A DNA stretch of 33,015 nt, taken from the NCBI GenBank assembly GCA_017424235.1, contig JAFPAQ010000030.1, positions 1 to 33,015 of the forward strand. Direction: 5' to 3'. Position numbers and translations under genes: made by a program. Position 1 is the stretch's first letter. Each line of letters begins with the position of its first letter. The notes under the pieces were generated by a model. That model was given only the letters and a program-made list of their open reading frames with translations. It was not told the DNA's origin and did no database searches. Source of the DNA: Lachnospiraceae bacterium. Its GTDB lineage: Bacteria; Bacillota; Clostridia; Lachnospirales; Lachnospiraceae. This document shows positions 1 to 9,700 of the stretch, piece after piece.

Positions 1-650
1 GTCTCCTGATCTCCGTTAAACAGCTCCAAAAAGCTTGCCTGTGTACCTGTTGTTCCCTTTGAGCCTAATAATTTCAGGCTTCCCATAACGTACTCCAGAT
101 CCTCTAAATCCATCAGGAATTCCTGCATCCAGAGCGTTGCACGTTTTCCTACTGTTGTAGGCTGTGCAGGCTGAAAATGTGTGAATGCGAGTGTCGGCAG
201 ATTCTTGTACTTTTCAGCAAACTTTGCAAGCTCATCGATTACATTGACCAGCTTCTTATGCACAAGCTTTAATGCTTCGTTCATCACGATAATATCGGTA
301 TTATCGCCAACGTAGCATGAGGTAGCTCCCAAATGGATGATACCCGCTGCCTTAGGACACTGCTGACCATATGCATACACATGGCTCATGACATCATGGC
401 GTACGAGCTTCTCGCGCTCTCTCGCCACTTCATAATTAATATCCTCCGCATGCGCTTTCAGCTCATCGATCTGCTCCTGAGAGATGACAGGTTTACCGTT
501 CTCACTCAGTCCAAGCTCCATCTCCGTCTCGGCCAGAGCAATCCAAAGTTTTCTCCAGGTCTTGAACTTCATATCCTGTGAAAAAATGTACTGCATCTCT
601 TTACTTGCATAACGCTCTGAAAGAGGACTTGTATATCTATCTGTACTCAT
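1..650 (-). CDS. purB: Adenylosuccinate lyase, N-terminal part (cut by window edge)
   Basis: Adenylosuccinate lyase removes fumarate from SAICAR and from adenylosuccinate in purine synthesis. The reading frame starts at an ATG at 650 ([19 protein letters not shown]) and stays open to the left edge, giving about 216 residues of a protein usually near 475. The N-terminal SPLSERYAS block is typical of the clostridial/eukaryote-like branch of the family. Further on, [13 protein letters not shown] and [16 protein letters not shown] match the conserved lyase regions that bind substrate and carry the catalytic histidine (the H of THFQ). It lies 22 bases downstream of purF on the same strand, so it is probably the third gene of a purC-purF-purB operon. 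The C-terminal signature loop is outside the window. Confidence 0.95.
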   Translation of the reverse strand, partial: MSTDRYTSPLSERYASKEMQYIFSQDMKFKTWRKLWIALAETEMELGLSENGKPVISQEQIDELKAHAEDINYEVAREREKLVRHDVMSHVYAYGQQCPKAAGIIHLGATSCYVGDNTDIIVMNEALKLVHKKLVNVIDELAKFAEKYKNLPTLAFTHFQPAQPTTVGKRATLWMQEFLMDLEDLEYVMGSLKLLGSKGTTGTQASFLELFNGDQE

Positions 651-672
651 TGTATATCCTAACCTTTCAAAT

Positions 673-2121
673 TTATTTATCAAACTCTCCACGTATATCC
701 TCTGCCGGAGGTTCAAGTGGATAAATACCATTGAAACATCCTGTACATATATTCAAACCATTTACCATTTCCTGTAAACGCTCCATTTTCAAATATCCTA
801 ACGAATCTGCTCCAATAATATCTTTTATCTCATCAACTGTTCTGTTATATGCAATAAGCTGTTCTCTTGCCGGCACATCTGTACCAAAATAGCATGGCCA
901 CAAAAATGGTGGCGAGCTTATACGCACATGAACTTCTGTGGCACCGGCTTCTCTAAGCATACGCACAATCCTGTCGGATGTGGTTCCACGAACAATTGAA
1001 TCATCTATCATAATGATTCTCTTACCCTTAACATTCTCTTTTAGAACATTGAGTTTAACCTTAACGCTTGATTCTCTACTGCTTTGTTTTGGCTTAATGA
1101 AGGTTCTTCCAACATAACCATTTTTGACAAATGCTGTACCATAATGTATTCCCGACTGCATCGCATACCCAAGTGCTGCAGCATTACCTGATTCCGGTAC
1201 TCCAACAACCATATCAGCTTCTACCGGTGAATCCATGGCAAGAAATCTTCCTGCTTTTATTCTGGATTCATATACGCCTACTCCATCTATCTTACTGTCA
1301 GGTCTTGCAAAATAAATGTATTCAAAAATACATCTTGCCTCCTGAGCTTTCGGAAGAGCTCTTGACATATCAGACTCTATTCCTCTTTCAGGGGATATTG
1401 TTACAGTCTCTCCCGGCAAAACATCTCTTACAAACTCTGCTCCGATGGTATCAAGTGCACAGGTTTCTGAGGTAATAATATAGCTGTTATCCCTTTTGCC
1501 AATACAAAGCGGTTTAAATCCAAACGGGTCTCTTGCTCCTATAAGTTTACGAGGACTCATAACAACTAATGAATAAGCTCCTTTTATCTTGCAACAGGCT
1601 CGATTAACTGCTTCTTCTGCTGATTTGGAATTAAGTCGCTCCCTGGCAATATGGTATGCTATGACTTCCGAATCAATGGTGGTCTGAAATATTGCACCTG
1701 TATACTCCAAATCATGTCTGAGTTCATTGGCATTTGTAAGATTTCCATTGTGAGCAAGTGCCAATGTACCCTTTACATAGTTTAGCACCAGTGGCTGAGC
1801 ATTCTCCCTCGTGGAAGCTCCTGCTGTAGAATAACGCACATGTCCGACGCCTATATTGCCCGACATAGGCTCAAGCGTCTCAGGTGTGAACACTTCATTG
1901 ACAAGTCCCATACCTTTGTACGTCGTAACTTTTGCTTTTGGGGCATCGGTTTGACTAACTGCTATTCCACAGCTCTCCTGTCCTCTATGTTGCAAAGCAA
2001 ACAATCCATAGTACACAGTCGAAGCAACATCATTTCCATCAAAATCATAAATACCAAAGACTCCGCATTCTTCTTTAAGTCCTGTTTCATCAAGGTATCT
2101 GTCAGCTCTTCCATTAATCAT
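673..2121 (-). CDS. purF: Amidophosphoribosyltransferase (glutamine PRPP amidotransferase)
   Basis: PurF makes phosphoribosylamine from PRPP and glutamine, the committed step of purine synthesis. The 482-residue protein starts [18 protein letters not shown], which looks like a short propeptide; CGVFGIY follows, so Cys19 should become the N-terminal nucleophile after processing, as in the Bacillus subtilis type. The glutaminase domain shows HNGNL. The phosphoribosyltransferase domain carries the PRPP motif [15 protein letters not shown] near residues 375-390. Cysteines in [10 protein letters not shown] and near the C-terminus in ICTGCFNG fit the 4Fe-4S cluster of this type. The gene lies between purC (38-base gap) and purB. 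The start has a GAGGT ribosome site nine bases upstream. Confidence 0.97.
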   Translation of the reverse strand: MINGRADRYLDETGLKEECGVFGIYDFDGNDVASTVYYGLFALQHRGQESCGIAVSQTDAPKAKVTTYKGMGLVNEVFTPETLEPMSGNIGVGHVRYSTAGASTRENAQPLVLNYVKGTLALAHNGNLTNANELRHDLEYTGAIFQTTIDSEVIAYHIARERLNSKSAEEAVNRACCKIKGAYSLVVMSPRKLIGARDPFGFKPLCIGKRDNSYIITSETCALDTIGAEFVRDVLPGETVTISPERGIESDMSRALPKAQEARCIFEYIYFARPDSKIDGVGVYESRIKAGRFLAMDSPVEADMVVGVPESGNAAALGYAMQSGIHYGTAFVKNGYVGRTFIKPKQSSRESSVKVKLNVLKENVKGKRIIMIDDSIVRGTTSDRIVRMLREAGATEVHVRISSPPFLWPCYFGTDVPAREQLIAYNRTVDEIKDIIGADSLGYLKMERLQEMVNGLNICTGCFNGIYPLEPPAEDIRGEFDK

Positions 2122-2159
2122 TATTCTATTACCTCATCAATCACATAGACTATATTAAA

Positions 2160-3032
2160 TTATTCGAAATCTTTTCCTGTAAGAAGTGCAAACGCTTCTT
2201 TATATTTATCAATTGTCTTATTTACAACCTCATCAGGAAGTAAATAATCACTTTCAGGATTTGCCTTTAACCAGTCTCTTACAAACTGCTTGTCAAACGA
2301 AGGCTGTCCCTTTCCTGCTTCATATCCTTCTAATGGCCAGAAACGTGAACTGTCAGGTGTAAGCATCTCATCACCTATAACAACATTTCCATTTTCATCA
2401 AGACCAAACTCAAATTTTGTATCTGCAATTATAATTCCCTTACTTAATGCATAATCTGCACATTTCTTATAAAGAGCTATCGTTGCGTCTTTAATTTTTG
2501 TTGCATACTCAAGTCCTTTTCCAGGGAATTTTTCTTCGAGAACTTCAATACTTCTTTCAAAAGAAATGTTTTCATCATGAAGTCCTATATCTGCTTTAGT
2601 ACTTGGTGTATAAATTGGCTCAGGAAGCTTTTCTGACTCTTTAAGTCCTTCCGGAAGCTTAATTCCACATACTGTACCATTCTCTTTATAGCTTGCCCAG
2701 CCACTACCTGTTATATATCCTCTTACAATGCACTCAATAGGAAGCATCTCAAGCTTACGGCACATCATGCTGTTTCCATCAAATCTGTCATTTTGAAAAA
2801 ATTCAGGCATTTCTTTCACATCAGTGGTAATCATATGATTTGGTATTATATCACTTGTAAAGTCAAACCAGAATTTAGACATCTGTGTAAGAATAGCACC
2901 TTTTTTTGTTACTTTATTTTTTAATATAACATCGAAAGCTGAAATTCTGTCTGTCGCAACAATAATAAGACTGTCCCCGTTATCATACACCTCACGTACT
3001 TTTCCCTCTTTAATTGGTGAAAATTCCTGCAT
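2160..3032 (-). CDS. purC: SAICAR synthetase (phosphoribosylaminoimidazole-succinocarboxamide synthase)
   Basis: PurC joins aspartate to CAIR with ATP. Conserved blocks include KEGKVREVYDNGD near the N-terminus, ATDRISAFDV, the substrate-binding stretch ECIVRGYITGSGWASY, and ADTKFEFG followed by GDEMLTPDSSRFW. The reading frame is open up to an ATG at 3101, but the 23 extra residues do not look like the family. An ATG at 3032 has GGAGG five bases upstream and gives MQEFSPIKEGKVREVYD, the usual start, with a 290-residue product of normal length, so I place the start there. A TATAAT lies about 30 bases upstream of that ATG (3063-3068), without a good -35 partner. The gene heads the purC-purF-purB group. 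Confidence 0.96.
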   Translation of the reverse strand: MQEFSPIKEGKVREVYDNGDSLIIVATDRISAFDVILKNKVTKKGAILTQMSKFWFDFTSDIIPNHMITTDVKEMPEFFQNDRFDGNSMMCRKLEMLPIECIVRGYITGSGWASYKENGTVCGIKLPEGLKESEKLPEPIYTPSTKADIGLHDENISFERSIEVLEEKFPGKGLEYATKIKDATIALYKKCADYALSKGIIIADTKFEFGLDENGNVVIGDEMLTPDSSRFWPLEGYEAGKGQPSFDKQFVRDWLKANPESDYLLPDEVVNKTIDKYKEAFALLTGKDFE

Positions 3033-3113
3033 TTCTTCCTCCATTCCGAAGTGTTTGTAAGGATTATAAATACTACCTTGCAATACTTCTGTATCCATCA
3101 TATTTTTATTTTT

Positions 3114-3155
3114 AAAAATTAAAAAGCCTCTAATATTATATTACAGCTTTTAATT
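3114..3155 (-). terminator. Probable terminator of the four-gene cassette
   Basis: On the minus strand AAAAGC and GCTTTT form a six-base-pair core extended by an AATT/AATT pairing with one bulged T. The loop is about 18 bases and is followed by TAATTTTT. It lies between the last gene of the unknown cassette (ends 3191) and purC, which argues for separate transcription of the two. The stem is A/T-rich and only moderately convincing. Confidence 0.5.
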
Positions 3156-3190
3156 ATCCTACCGTAATAATAATACCGAGACTTTTGTTT

Positions 3191-4381
3191 TTATGCAAGT
3201 GCTTTTTCGTAATCTGATACTAAATCAAGAATTTTCTTGGCATATTCAGGATATTTGTTAACAATGTCTTTAACCTCATCCTGTGCATCCTGTGCCATTC
3301 GTGCATTATATTCCATTCTTTTTCTTAATTTCTGTCGTCTTAAAATAAGATTATGCCTGATTTCAACCATTTCCTTATTGTCAATAAGAGCCTGAGCCTG
3401 ATGCAGCCAGATATCAGGATCCTGAATATTGCTTTTTCTTAAAAGTTTGATAAGTGATGCCTGATTATAATCCATATCCTGTCGCATCTGCTCACGCTCC
3501 TGTCTTTGTCTGTTTTCCTCATTGTATTTATCCCACAATGCTTTTAACTCAGTGGAACTGTTGACATTATATTTTACATACAGATACTCTAACAGATTAG
3601 TATTATTTACATATTTTATCTTTATGGAATTTTGTAGCAAAACAAGCTTATTTATCGACTTATCAACCTTTACAAGCTCTTTTTGAGCATCATGATATCT
3701 CACATATACAATGGTCATGGTGAATGCTGCCACAAGAATAGCAATCCAATACCCAACTGAAACATCAATTTTCCATGCTGCTCCAACTATGGCAAGTACC
3801 ATAATCAAAAAACACATTGAACCAACGCATATAGCAGTTATCCACTTCATGTTCGTTTGATTACTCTCTATCTCATTTCTTCTAAAACGATATGCATGCC
3901 TCTCGCCTTCAAGTCTTCCCAGATCCTTTTTTACCAATACCTGATAATCCTCTGCTTCTTTGAGTTTATTATATGCTTCCGGCATATACTGCTCAATCTT
4001 TTCCATTCTGGCATAATCTTCCTCAGACATTACACTATGCTTCTTATATATCTTTTCTTTATTATTCTCCAATTCAATAATTTTTGATGCAAAATCACGT
4101 ATTTGCTGTCTGGTTTCTTTTTCAAGTGAATCAACCTCCTCCATATCAGTAAGATATGATGTAACTAAGTTATACTCACCATTTAAAGTATCAAGCTCCC
4201 TTGACGCCTCTGCCATCTGTTCAAGACATGCTGTAACATACTCTTCTCTTTGCTGATGATCATGTATATCAACATCATCACGATTTATAGCCTGTTCACA
4301 CCATTCATCAAAACCAGATTCGTCCTGTTCTGTATTCCTTCTCTTTTGTGTCCATTCCTTGATTTTAGATAATAACCCCAT
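3191..4381 (-). CDS. Uncharacterised coiled-coil protein with a hairpin of two membrane helices
   Basis: I do not recognise a characterised family. The 396-residue protein has no signal peptide. Residues about 45-175 are highly charged and heptad-rich and should form a coiled coil. Two adjacent hydrophobic helices follow, about 179-202 and 206-227, separated by only a few residues, so both ends are likely on the same side of the membrane, most simply the cytoplasm. Residues about 230-250 and 280-396 are again charged and helical, ending in a lysine/arginine-rich stretch. It is the last gene of a four-gene run behind a large repeat protein, an Hsp70-like ATPase and a TPR protein, 41 bases after the TPR gene. 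Its likely role there is as membrane anchor; that is inference from architecture and context. Confidence 0.85.
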   Translation of the reverse strand: MGLLSKIKEWTQKRRNTEQDESGFDEWCEQAINRDDVDIHDHQQREEYVTACLEQMAEASRELDTLNGEYNLVTSYLTDMEEVDSLEKETRQQIRDFASKIIELENNKEKIYKKHSVMSEEDYARMEKIEQYMPEAYNKLKEAEDYQVLVKKDLGRLEGERHAYRFRRNEIESNQTNMKWITAICVGSMCFLIMVLAIVGAAWKIDVSVGYWIAILVAAFTMTIVYVRYHDAQKELVKVDKSINKLVLLQNSIKIKYVNNTNLLEYLYVKYNVNSSTELKALWDKYNEENRQRQEREQMRQDMDYNQASLIKLLRKSNIQDPDIWLHQAQALIDNKEMVEIRHNLILRRQKLRKRMEYNARMAQDAQDEVKDIVNKYPEYAKKILDLVSDYEKALA

Positions 4382-4422
4382 ACTTTTTCCCCCTAAAAAT
4401 GAATTTCAAAAATACATTAATC

Positions 4423-5253
4423 CTACAATGTCTGTCTTCTGTAATCCTGTTTTAAATTCTTTATCAGCTCCCCTGTTTTTATATGATATTTTTCAATTTT
4501 ACCGGATTGTTTAAGGTAGCTCAAATCTTCCAAAAGCCTTCTTTCCTTTGATGTCTGCCACTTATTATCAACCTGAATAAGTAATTGTTCTACCTTTTCA
4601 AACTCTTCAGCCCACTCTGAATTTCCCCTTATAAATGAACCATACGCATAATCAGACATGCACTTTCTCTTTGAAAGAATATATGCAACCCGCGTCTTCT
4701 TATCAGGTTTTAATTTATAAGACTTCATGTAGTAATCTGCTGCCTGTTCATATGCAAAATCAATTGCATAAATTGATGCAATATTATAATACATCTCTGC
4801 TCGCGTTTGCATATTTTTGGATGATGTGAAATCGAGTAATTCAAAATATAAAGTTAATGCCTGCCTGAATCTTCCACTGCGGTAGAGATACTCTGCCCTT
4901 TTTCTATAACGCTCAGGCATGCTAAGATTCGCCTGTTCTTTTAGTATCCTGTCTATCTTACGTATAGTTTCCTCATCATACATCTGAGTCCTTTCAAGAA
5001 CAGTTGATACAAAAACAGCTATTGAAACATGTTTTCTAACATAAATTTCAAGTTCTTGTGCAAGTTCCTCAAGCCCACATTCTTCTTTTATCCAGACTAC
5101 CAGTTCCATTGTAACCATTGAATCATCAAGAATATGTACTTTATCCATAAAATAATAGCACAATTCTTCAATAGAATATATATACACATCTGAAAATTTT
5201 AAATAAAATGGATTCTCTGCATAATTTCCTATACATAAACATACATTATTCAT
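4423..5253 (-). CDS. Uncharacterised TPR-like helical protein
   Basis: A 276-residue protein without membrane segments. The middle (about residues 115-210) has TPR-like helix pairs: RKRAEYLYRSGRFRQALTLY, then AEMYYNIASIYAIDFAYEQA followed by ADYYMKSYKLKPD, with the small and aromatic residue spacing of tetratricopeptide repeats. The first about 100 residues, starting MNNVCLCIGNYAENPFY, are not a repeat I recognise. The frame is open to a TTG at 5274, but the ATG at 5253 has AGAGG six bases upstream and is preferred. It lies 65 bases after the Hsp70-like gene and 41 bases before the coiled-coil membrane protein gene. TPR proteins commonly act as adaptors, including for Hsp70s, so a partner role is plausible but not shown. 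Confidence 0.85.
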   Translation of the reverse strand: MNNVCLCIGNYAENPFYLKFSDVYIYSIEELCYYFMDKVHILDDSMVTMELVVWIKEECGLEELAQELEIYVRKHVSIAVFVSTVLERTQMYDEETIRKIDRILKEQANLSMPERYRKRAEYLYRSGRFRQALTLYFELLDFTSSKNMQTRAEMYYNIASIYAIDFAYEQAADYYMKSYKLKPDKKTRVAYILSKRKCMSDYAYGSFIRGNSEWAEEFEKVEQLLIQVDNKWQTSKERRLLEDLSYLKQSGKIEKYHIKTGELIKNLKQDYRRQTL

Positions 5254-5318
5254 TAAATGCCTCTTATAAATCAAATTAATTATTTATTTGTAACTATTCC
5301 ATATCTTAATTGTTGCAT

Positions 5319-6680
5319 TTATTCTATCGCTTCTATAGGTATACGTTCTTTCCACACCTGGCCTGTTGAAGGAAACATTTCTCCAAACCCCTTATCAACT
5401 ATTTCTATATTGATTGACTTTGAATCGTTCATGTAAAACTTCAGTCCAACTCTATTGGTTTTGTTCCCCCTGACTTTTAAGCCTTCAAGTGATATCTGTG
5501 CAACCCTTGTTCTTCCTCCATCAACAGGCGTGATAACAAGATTTATAACATTATTTTTAACCAGCATAACATCAAAATTCTTATTTGCATCATACCAGTT
5601 AGTACCAGCATCCAAAATTGGGAAATATATTTCTTCCTGTCCTCTATCACATTTCATGCCGATATTAGCGCGAAGTTTATCGTCAGAAAGATAAACATAC
5701 GATGTAGATAATGTAGATGCAAGCATTTTTTCGCGCGCACCATAACAAGCTCCCTTACTAAAAAGATTATTTCCCTGAAAAACCCTTCTGCCATGGCACA
5801 TGTACTTTAATGACTCTTTACACCATTCTTTTGAAAAGAAATCTCCCAACAAAAATATTGATGTGATATTTTTTTTGTAGCATTGTTTTTCCAATATATC
5901 AAGCAAAATAGCATCTAATCTTTTATAAAGCGCCTGTCTGCTTTCCTCTGTCATCTCTTTTGTATCAGGCATTTTCATCTGAGGGAAAGAATCAGTGTCT
6001 ATAAAACATGCAATAGGATTAGTCTGTCTGTTAACCTGAAAATCATAACTGAGTACACCACTTTTCCTATAATCATATAAAATTACATCATGTATCCACA
6101 TTTCTTCAGGCTGATGTATTATATATTGATAAAAACAGTCTTCATGGCTTTGAAAGCATATCTGTACTTTCCTATAATACATACTGTCCATTGCATCTTT
6201 TATCATTTTCATCATCTCAGGCTTCATTTCCTTCAGTGTAAATGCAATACACGAAATATCATCCATAGAAATATATGCTCCTAATAAAGCCAACGCCTTT
6301 CTTATATATATGCCCAGCAGCATATCCGGCTTATATTTTACATCGCCAACCTCTATGGGAGTATTATATCTGGCATTAAGAACAATATCCTCTATAAGTA
6401 TTCCTCTGCCTTCTTCAGATGCCTTAACAGCATCCCTGCCGATAAGCCAACATGATTTTTTCTCTTCATCAGCATTTTCTAATGCAGCAGCTTTATCATT
6501 CAGTCTGCATAATACTGTAGGTATATCATATTCTTCTTCACCCATTACCTGACTAAATGTCTCAGGCATGCTCTGGTCAATTCTACAGTAACTGATTTGC
6601 GAAAAATCATTTTCCAAGTCAAAGCCGACTACAATTTTATTCTTTTTGGTAAGTTCATCGAATGCCTTATCAATCATCAT
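5319..6680 (-). CDS. Divergent Hsp70/actin-fold ATPase-like protein (DUF5716-like)
   Basis: A 453-residue protein that I read as a distant Hsp70 relative. Residues 17-31, VVGFDLENDFSQISY, resemble the phosphate-1 motif of Hsp70 (VVGIDLGTT...). Residues 199-212, VILYDYRKSGVLSY, sit where phosphate-2 is expected but lack its glycines. Residues 274-316 fit the adenosine motif and following helix: ITSIFLLGDFF, then NNLFSKGACYGA, like VVLVGG...DEAVAYGA. After the ATPase part, residues about 355-435 resemble the Hsp70 substrate-binding beta domain: ISLEGLKVR, then VGLKFYMND and INIEIVDKGFG. No helical lid follows. The frame is open to 6737, but ATG 6680 has GGGG ten bases upstream and follows the previous stop by 28 bases. 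From memory, databases call such proteins DUF5716. The beta-domain match is by eye. Confidence 0.8.
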   Translation of the reverse strand: MMIDKAFDELTKKNKIVVGFDLENDFSQISYCRIDQSMPETFSQVMGEEEYDIPTVLCRLNDKAAALENADEEKKSCWLIGRDAVKASEEGRGILIEDIVLNARYNTPIEVGDVKYKPDMLLGIYIRKALALLGAYISMDDISCIAFTLKEMKPEMMKMIKDAMDSMYYRKVQICFQSHEDCFYQYIIHQPEEMWIHDVILYDYRKSGVLSYDFQVNRQTNPIACFIDTDSFPQMKMPDTKEMTEESRQALYKRLDAILLDILEKQCYKKNITSIFLLGDFFSKEWCKESLKYMCHGRRVFQGNNLFSKGACYGAREKMLASTLSTSYVYLSDDKLRANIGMKCDRGQEEIYFPILDAGTNWYDANKNFDVMLVKNNVINLVITPVDGGRTRVAQISLEGLKVRGNKTNRVGLKFYMNDSKSINIEIVDKGFGEMFPSTGQVWKERIPIEAIE

Positions 6681-6708
6681 TAATATCAATCCCCATTTCT
6701 GAGCATAA

Positions 6709-9700
6709 TTAAATAACCCTGAATAACTCACGCACACAGAAATCCTGATATATATATTCCTCAGAAAGCTGTTCAGACGTCATTTCATCCTGTAATTCAA
6801 TACTGGCTATAATATCATTAAGCTGTGCAAATCTTCCACTCATAAGTCCTTCGTTCTCTAACTTTTCATTATGCACATCTCCTAAAAGAGTATCACTTTG
6901 TGTAACACTCTCTTCTTCATATCCATCATCAGTAACATAATCCTCTGTAATATAGTATTGAAGTGCCTCTCCATAAAATAACTGAAATACACACACATAT
7001 ATACCTTCAAACATTTCATGCATGTCCTCTATATTATATCTGTCAGTTTCTTCAACAGAAACAGACTTTGAGTGTTCATAAACATTACAATCAGATGGAT
7101 CAAAGAGTTTTTCATCATCCTTTAATGCATTTTCTCTACTAAAGTCACCTAACACCTTAGCGTCCGGGGTACTTGTATCAAATTTGTTAAAATCTTCATA
7201 AATATAATGAATCTTAACTCTTGTTCCAGGCACTGTTCTATATTCAACAAAAATTCTGTCTTTGAAATAATGTAACTCAGGTATGTCCTGTGCAAGCTTT
7301 TGAAAAAATGGGAAATAGATATCAAGTCTCAAAAATTCACATATAAGTTCAGTAATAGTTTCTTTAGGAATATTCTTCCTGCTTTGTGGATTTTCTGACC
7401 AGTATCTTATAAGTGCCAGTTTTGAACACTTATCCTGAATACCATTTACAGCATAGTTTTCATACATCTTATCAAACAGACCTTCATGTATTATTGCATC
7501 ATTTACAAAATAATCATAGGCTGCTTCCTGTAAAAGTTCATCTACAAGCTCATAATCGTATTCTTCGTACTGAGAATACTCAAGTATAAGCAAATCCTTT
7601 TCAGGTATAACCACATGGCAATAATGTATCTGTTTTAATATTCTGTACATTATATCACAGGTATCTAATTCAAGTTCTATTGCAGACTTCCAAATATGTC
7701 TAAGATCTGTTACCTTCCCTTCATAATGCATCATCAAATATGTCAAAATCACTTCATCATATTTCATGTTTTTATAAATATAATATGATACATTTATGAG
7801 AAATTCATCCGGTGCATAGTCTTTGGTAATAATTCTCTTGCTTATAAGACGAGCAACTGCTTTAGGTTCAACATTAGCTAAGCCATAATCTTTTATCCAC
7901 TGATATGCCTTTTCAAACATACCTCGCGAAATAAGATATTTTATAAACTCAGCCCTTTCATGACGTTCCATCTCATCTGCATCCATCTCTTCAAGAAAAC
8001 CATCAAGCTCACCTATCATATCATTGTCATAATAATACCTTAAAAGTCTTGTTCTTATTTCCTTCTTAAAGCCTTCAATTACCTGTGGAGACTGTGCAAG
8101 ATTTTTATATCTTTTCAAATTAGAAGAATTTATTGTTATATAGTTTTTGTCAAGTTCACATAAATATATATCAAAACTTAATCGTCCCTGCATACAATCA
8201 GAAACATAATCAACCATTTTTGACGTATCCATTAATTGAATATCCAAAAAGCCGACACTTTGTGTAAACCTGTTTCCGTCATCATCCTGTAAAAAGAGTT
8301 TATATTCATTTCCATAAATTGGTGCCATACAAACGCCATCAACCACCGGATAAGTACTTTCTCCATTTACCTTCTCATGCATAACAACTACCGACTTGAT
8401 ATTCTTGTTATCCAAGGATATTTTATGCATAAACAATAATGGTGCAAAAGTATATGCTGTATCCGATGTAAGCATTTGTTTTACAAGAACTTTTTGATAA
8501 ATATATGCCAGATTTTCATTTATTCTGCCTTGTTTTATCTGCTCTATAACAAATCTTTCGATTGCTATCTTGTAGCTTTGCTCAATATCCGGATACCTAT
8601 CACTGTTCATCAGCACATATGCATATAAAAAGGCATTCTTATCATATTCCAAAGTACTTTGATATGCAAAATACAAAAGCACCATTTTGGGTATCTCAAA
8701 TTCGGTATTACTATTTTTTTTCTTTCCAAAAAGATCAACAGCCTCTACATCCAAAGACATCATATAATACTCATATAATTTAGTAACCCTGACAGAATAT
8801 TCAACTCCTAATGCATACCATTTAAAGTATTCAGCTCCCTGTTTATCTCCTAAAATCAGCAACTGACATATAGCTGCTATTGTCTGGGCAGATTTATGTA
8901 TTTTATATACCTCACATAAGGTTATAAATAAAATAGGTGAAAATTCTTTTTTACGTGCTGTAAGATACTGCATTTGATCAATAATTTCCGGACTAAGTAC
9001 TTTTCTTCTGGCACCAAATAACAATACCTGTTCTTCAAACTTATCAAGCTTAAGCAACATTTTGGGATTGTTATTTAACATAAGAAAGGCTTCGCAATAT
9101 ATAAGAGGACTTGTACATCCCATATCATACATATCTTCAAGAAAGCTCCACTTATTATCTAAATTTCTATCAAAATCTTTTTCAAGGTTAAACAGCATCA
9201 GTCCAAGTAACCAGTTTTCCTTATCATTTACATATGCTGTATCAATTTCATCACAAACTGTCTGAATGTATATATCTTCCTGATTAAAAAGTGTAGTAAC
9301 ATACATACAATAATATTTTAATATATTATCTGCCTTTTCTTTTACTATTCTTTCCTCCGTATTATCAAGATACCATTTTGCTTCATTATATCGTTCCTTA
9401 GCTAAAAGTAACTCTGCATAATACAGTTGAATGAGTATATCATCTTCATCAAGGGTTCTGAGCTTTTCAACAATTGTACCTGCTTTATCAATCCATAATT
9501 CCCATGATATGTTTTTAAGTTTAAAATCAATATAATTTTTTACTAACTCAGCTAATAATGTTCTTTTTGTTCTCTTATAATCTCTTCTATCAACGTTATC
9601 TTCCATAACAATCTCTATTGGAAGAGTATATTCATTACATGCATCACTAAATATTATTTTGCCGGTATTTATTCCATTATGCAACTTCTGTGCATCTATA

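Noticed and set aside
3033-3110. Possible purine riboswitch upstream of purC, suggested by TATAATCCT
   Set aside because: The rest of the conserved core (the loop and junction sequences after TATAATCCT) is missing and no pairing stems are visible. The match is probably a -10 box.
6681-6737. Extra 19-residue N-terminus on the Hsp70-like protein
   Set aside because: It overlaps the end of the preceding gene and has no ribosome site; ATG 6680 has a GGGG site and a clean intergenic start.
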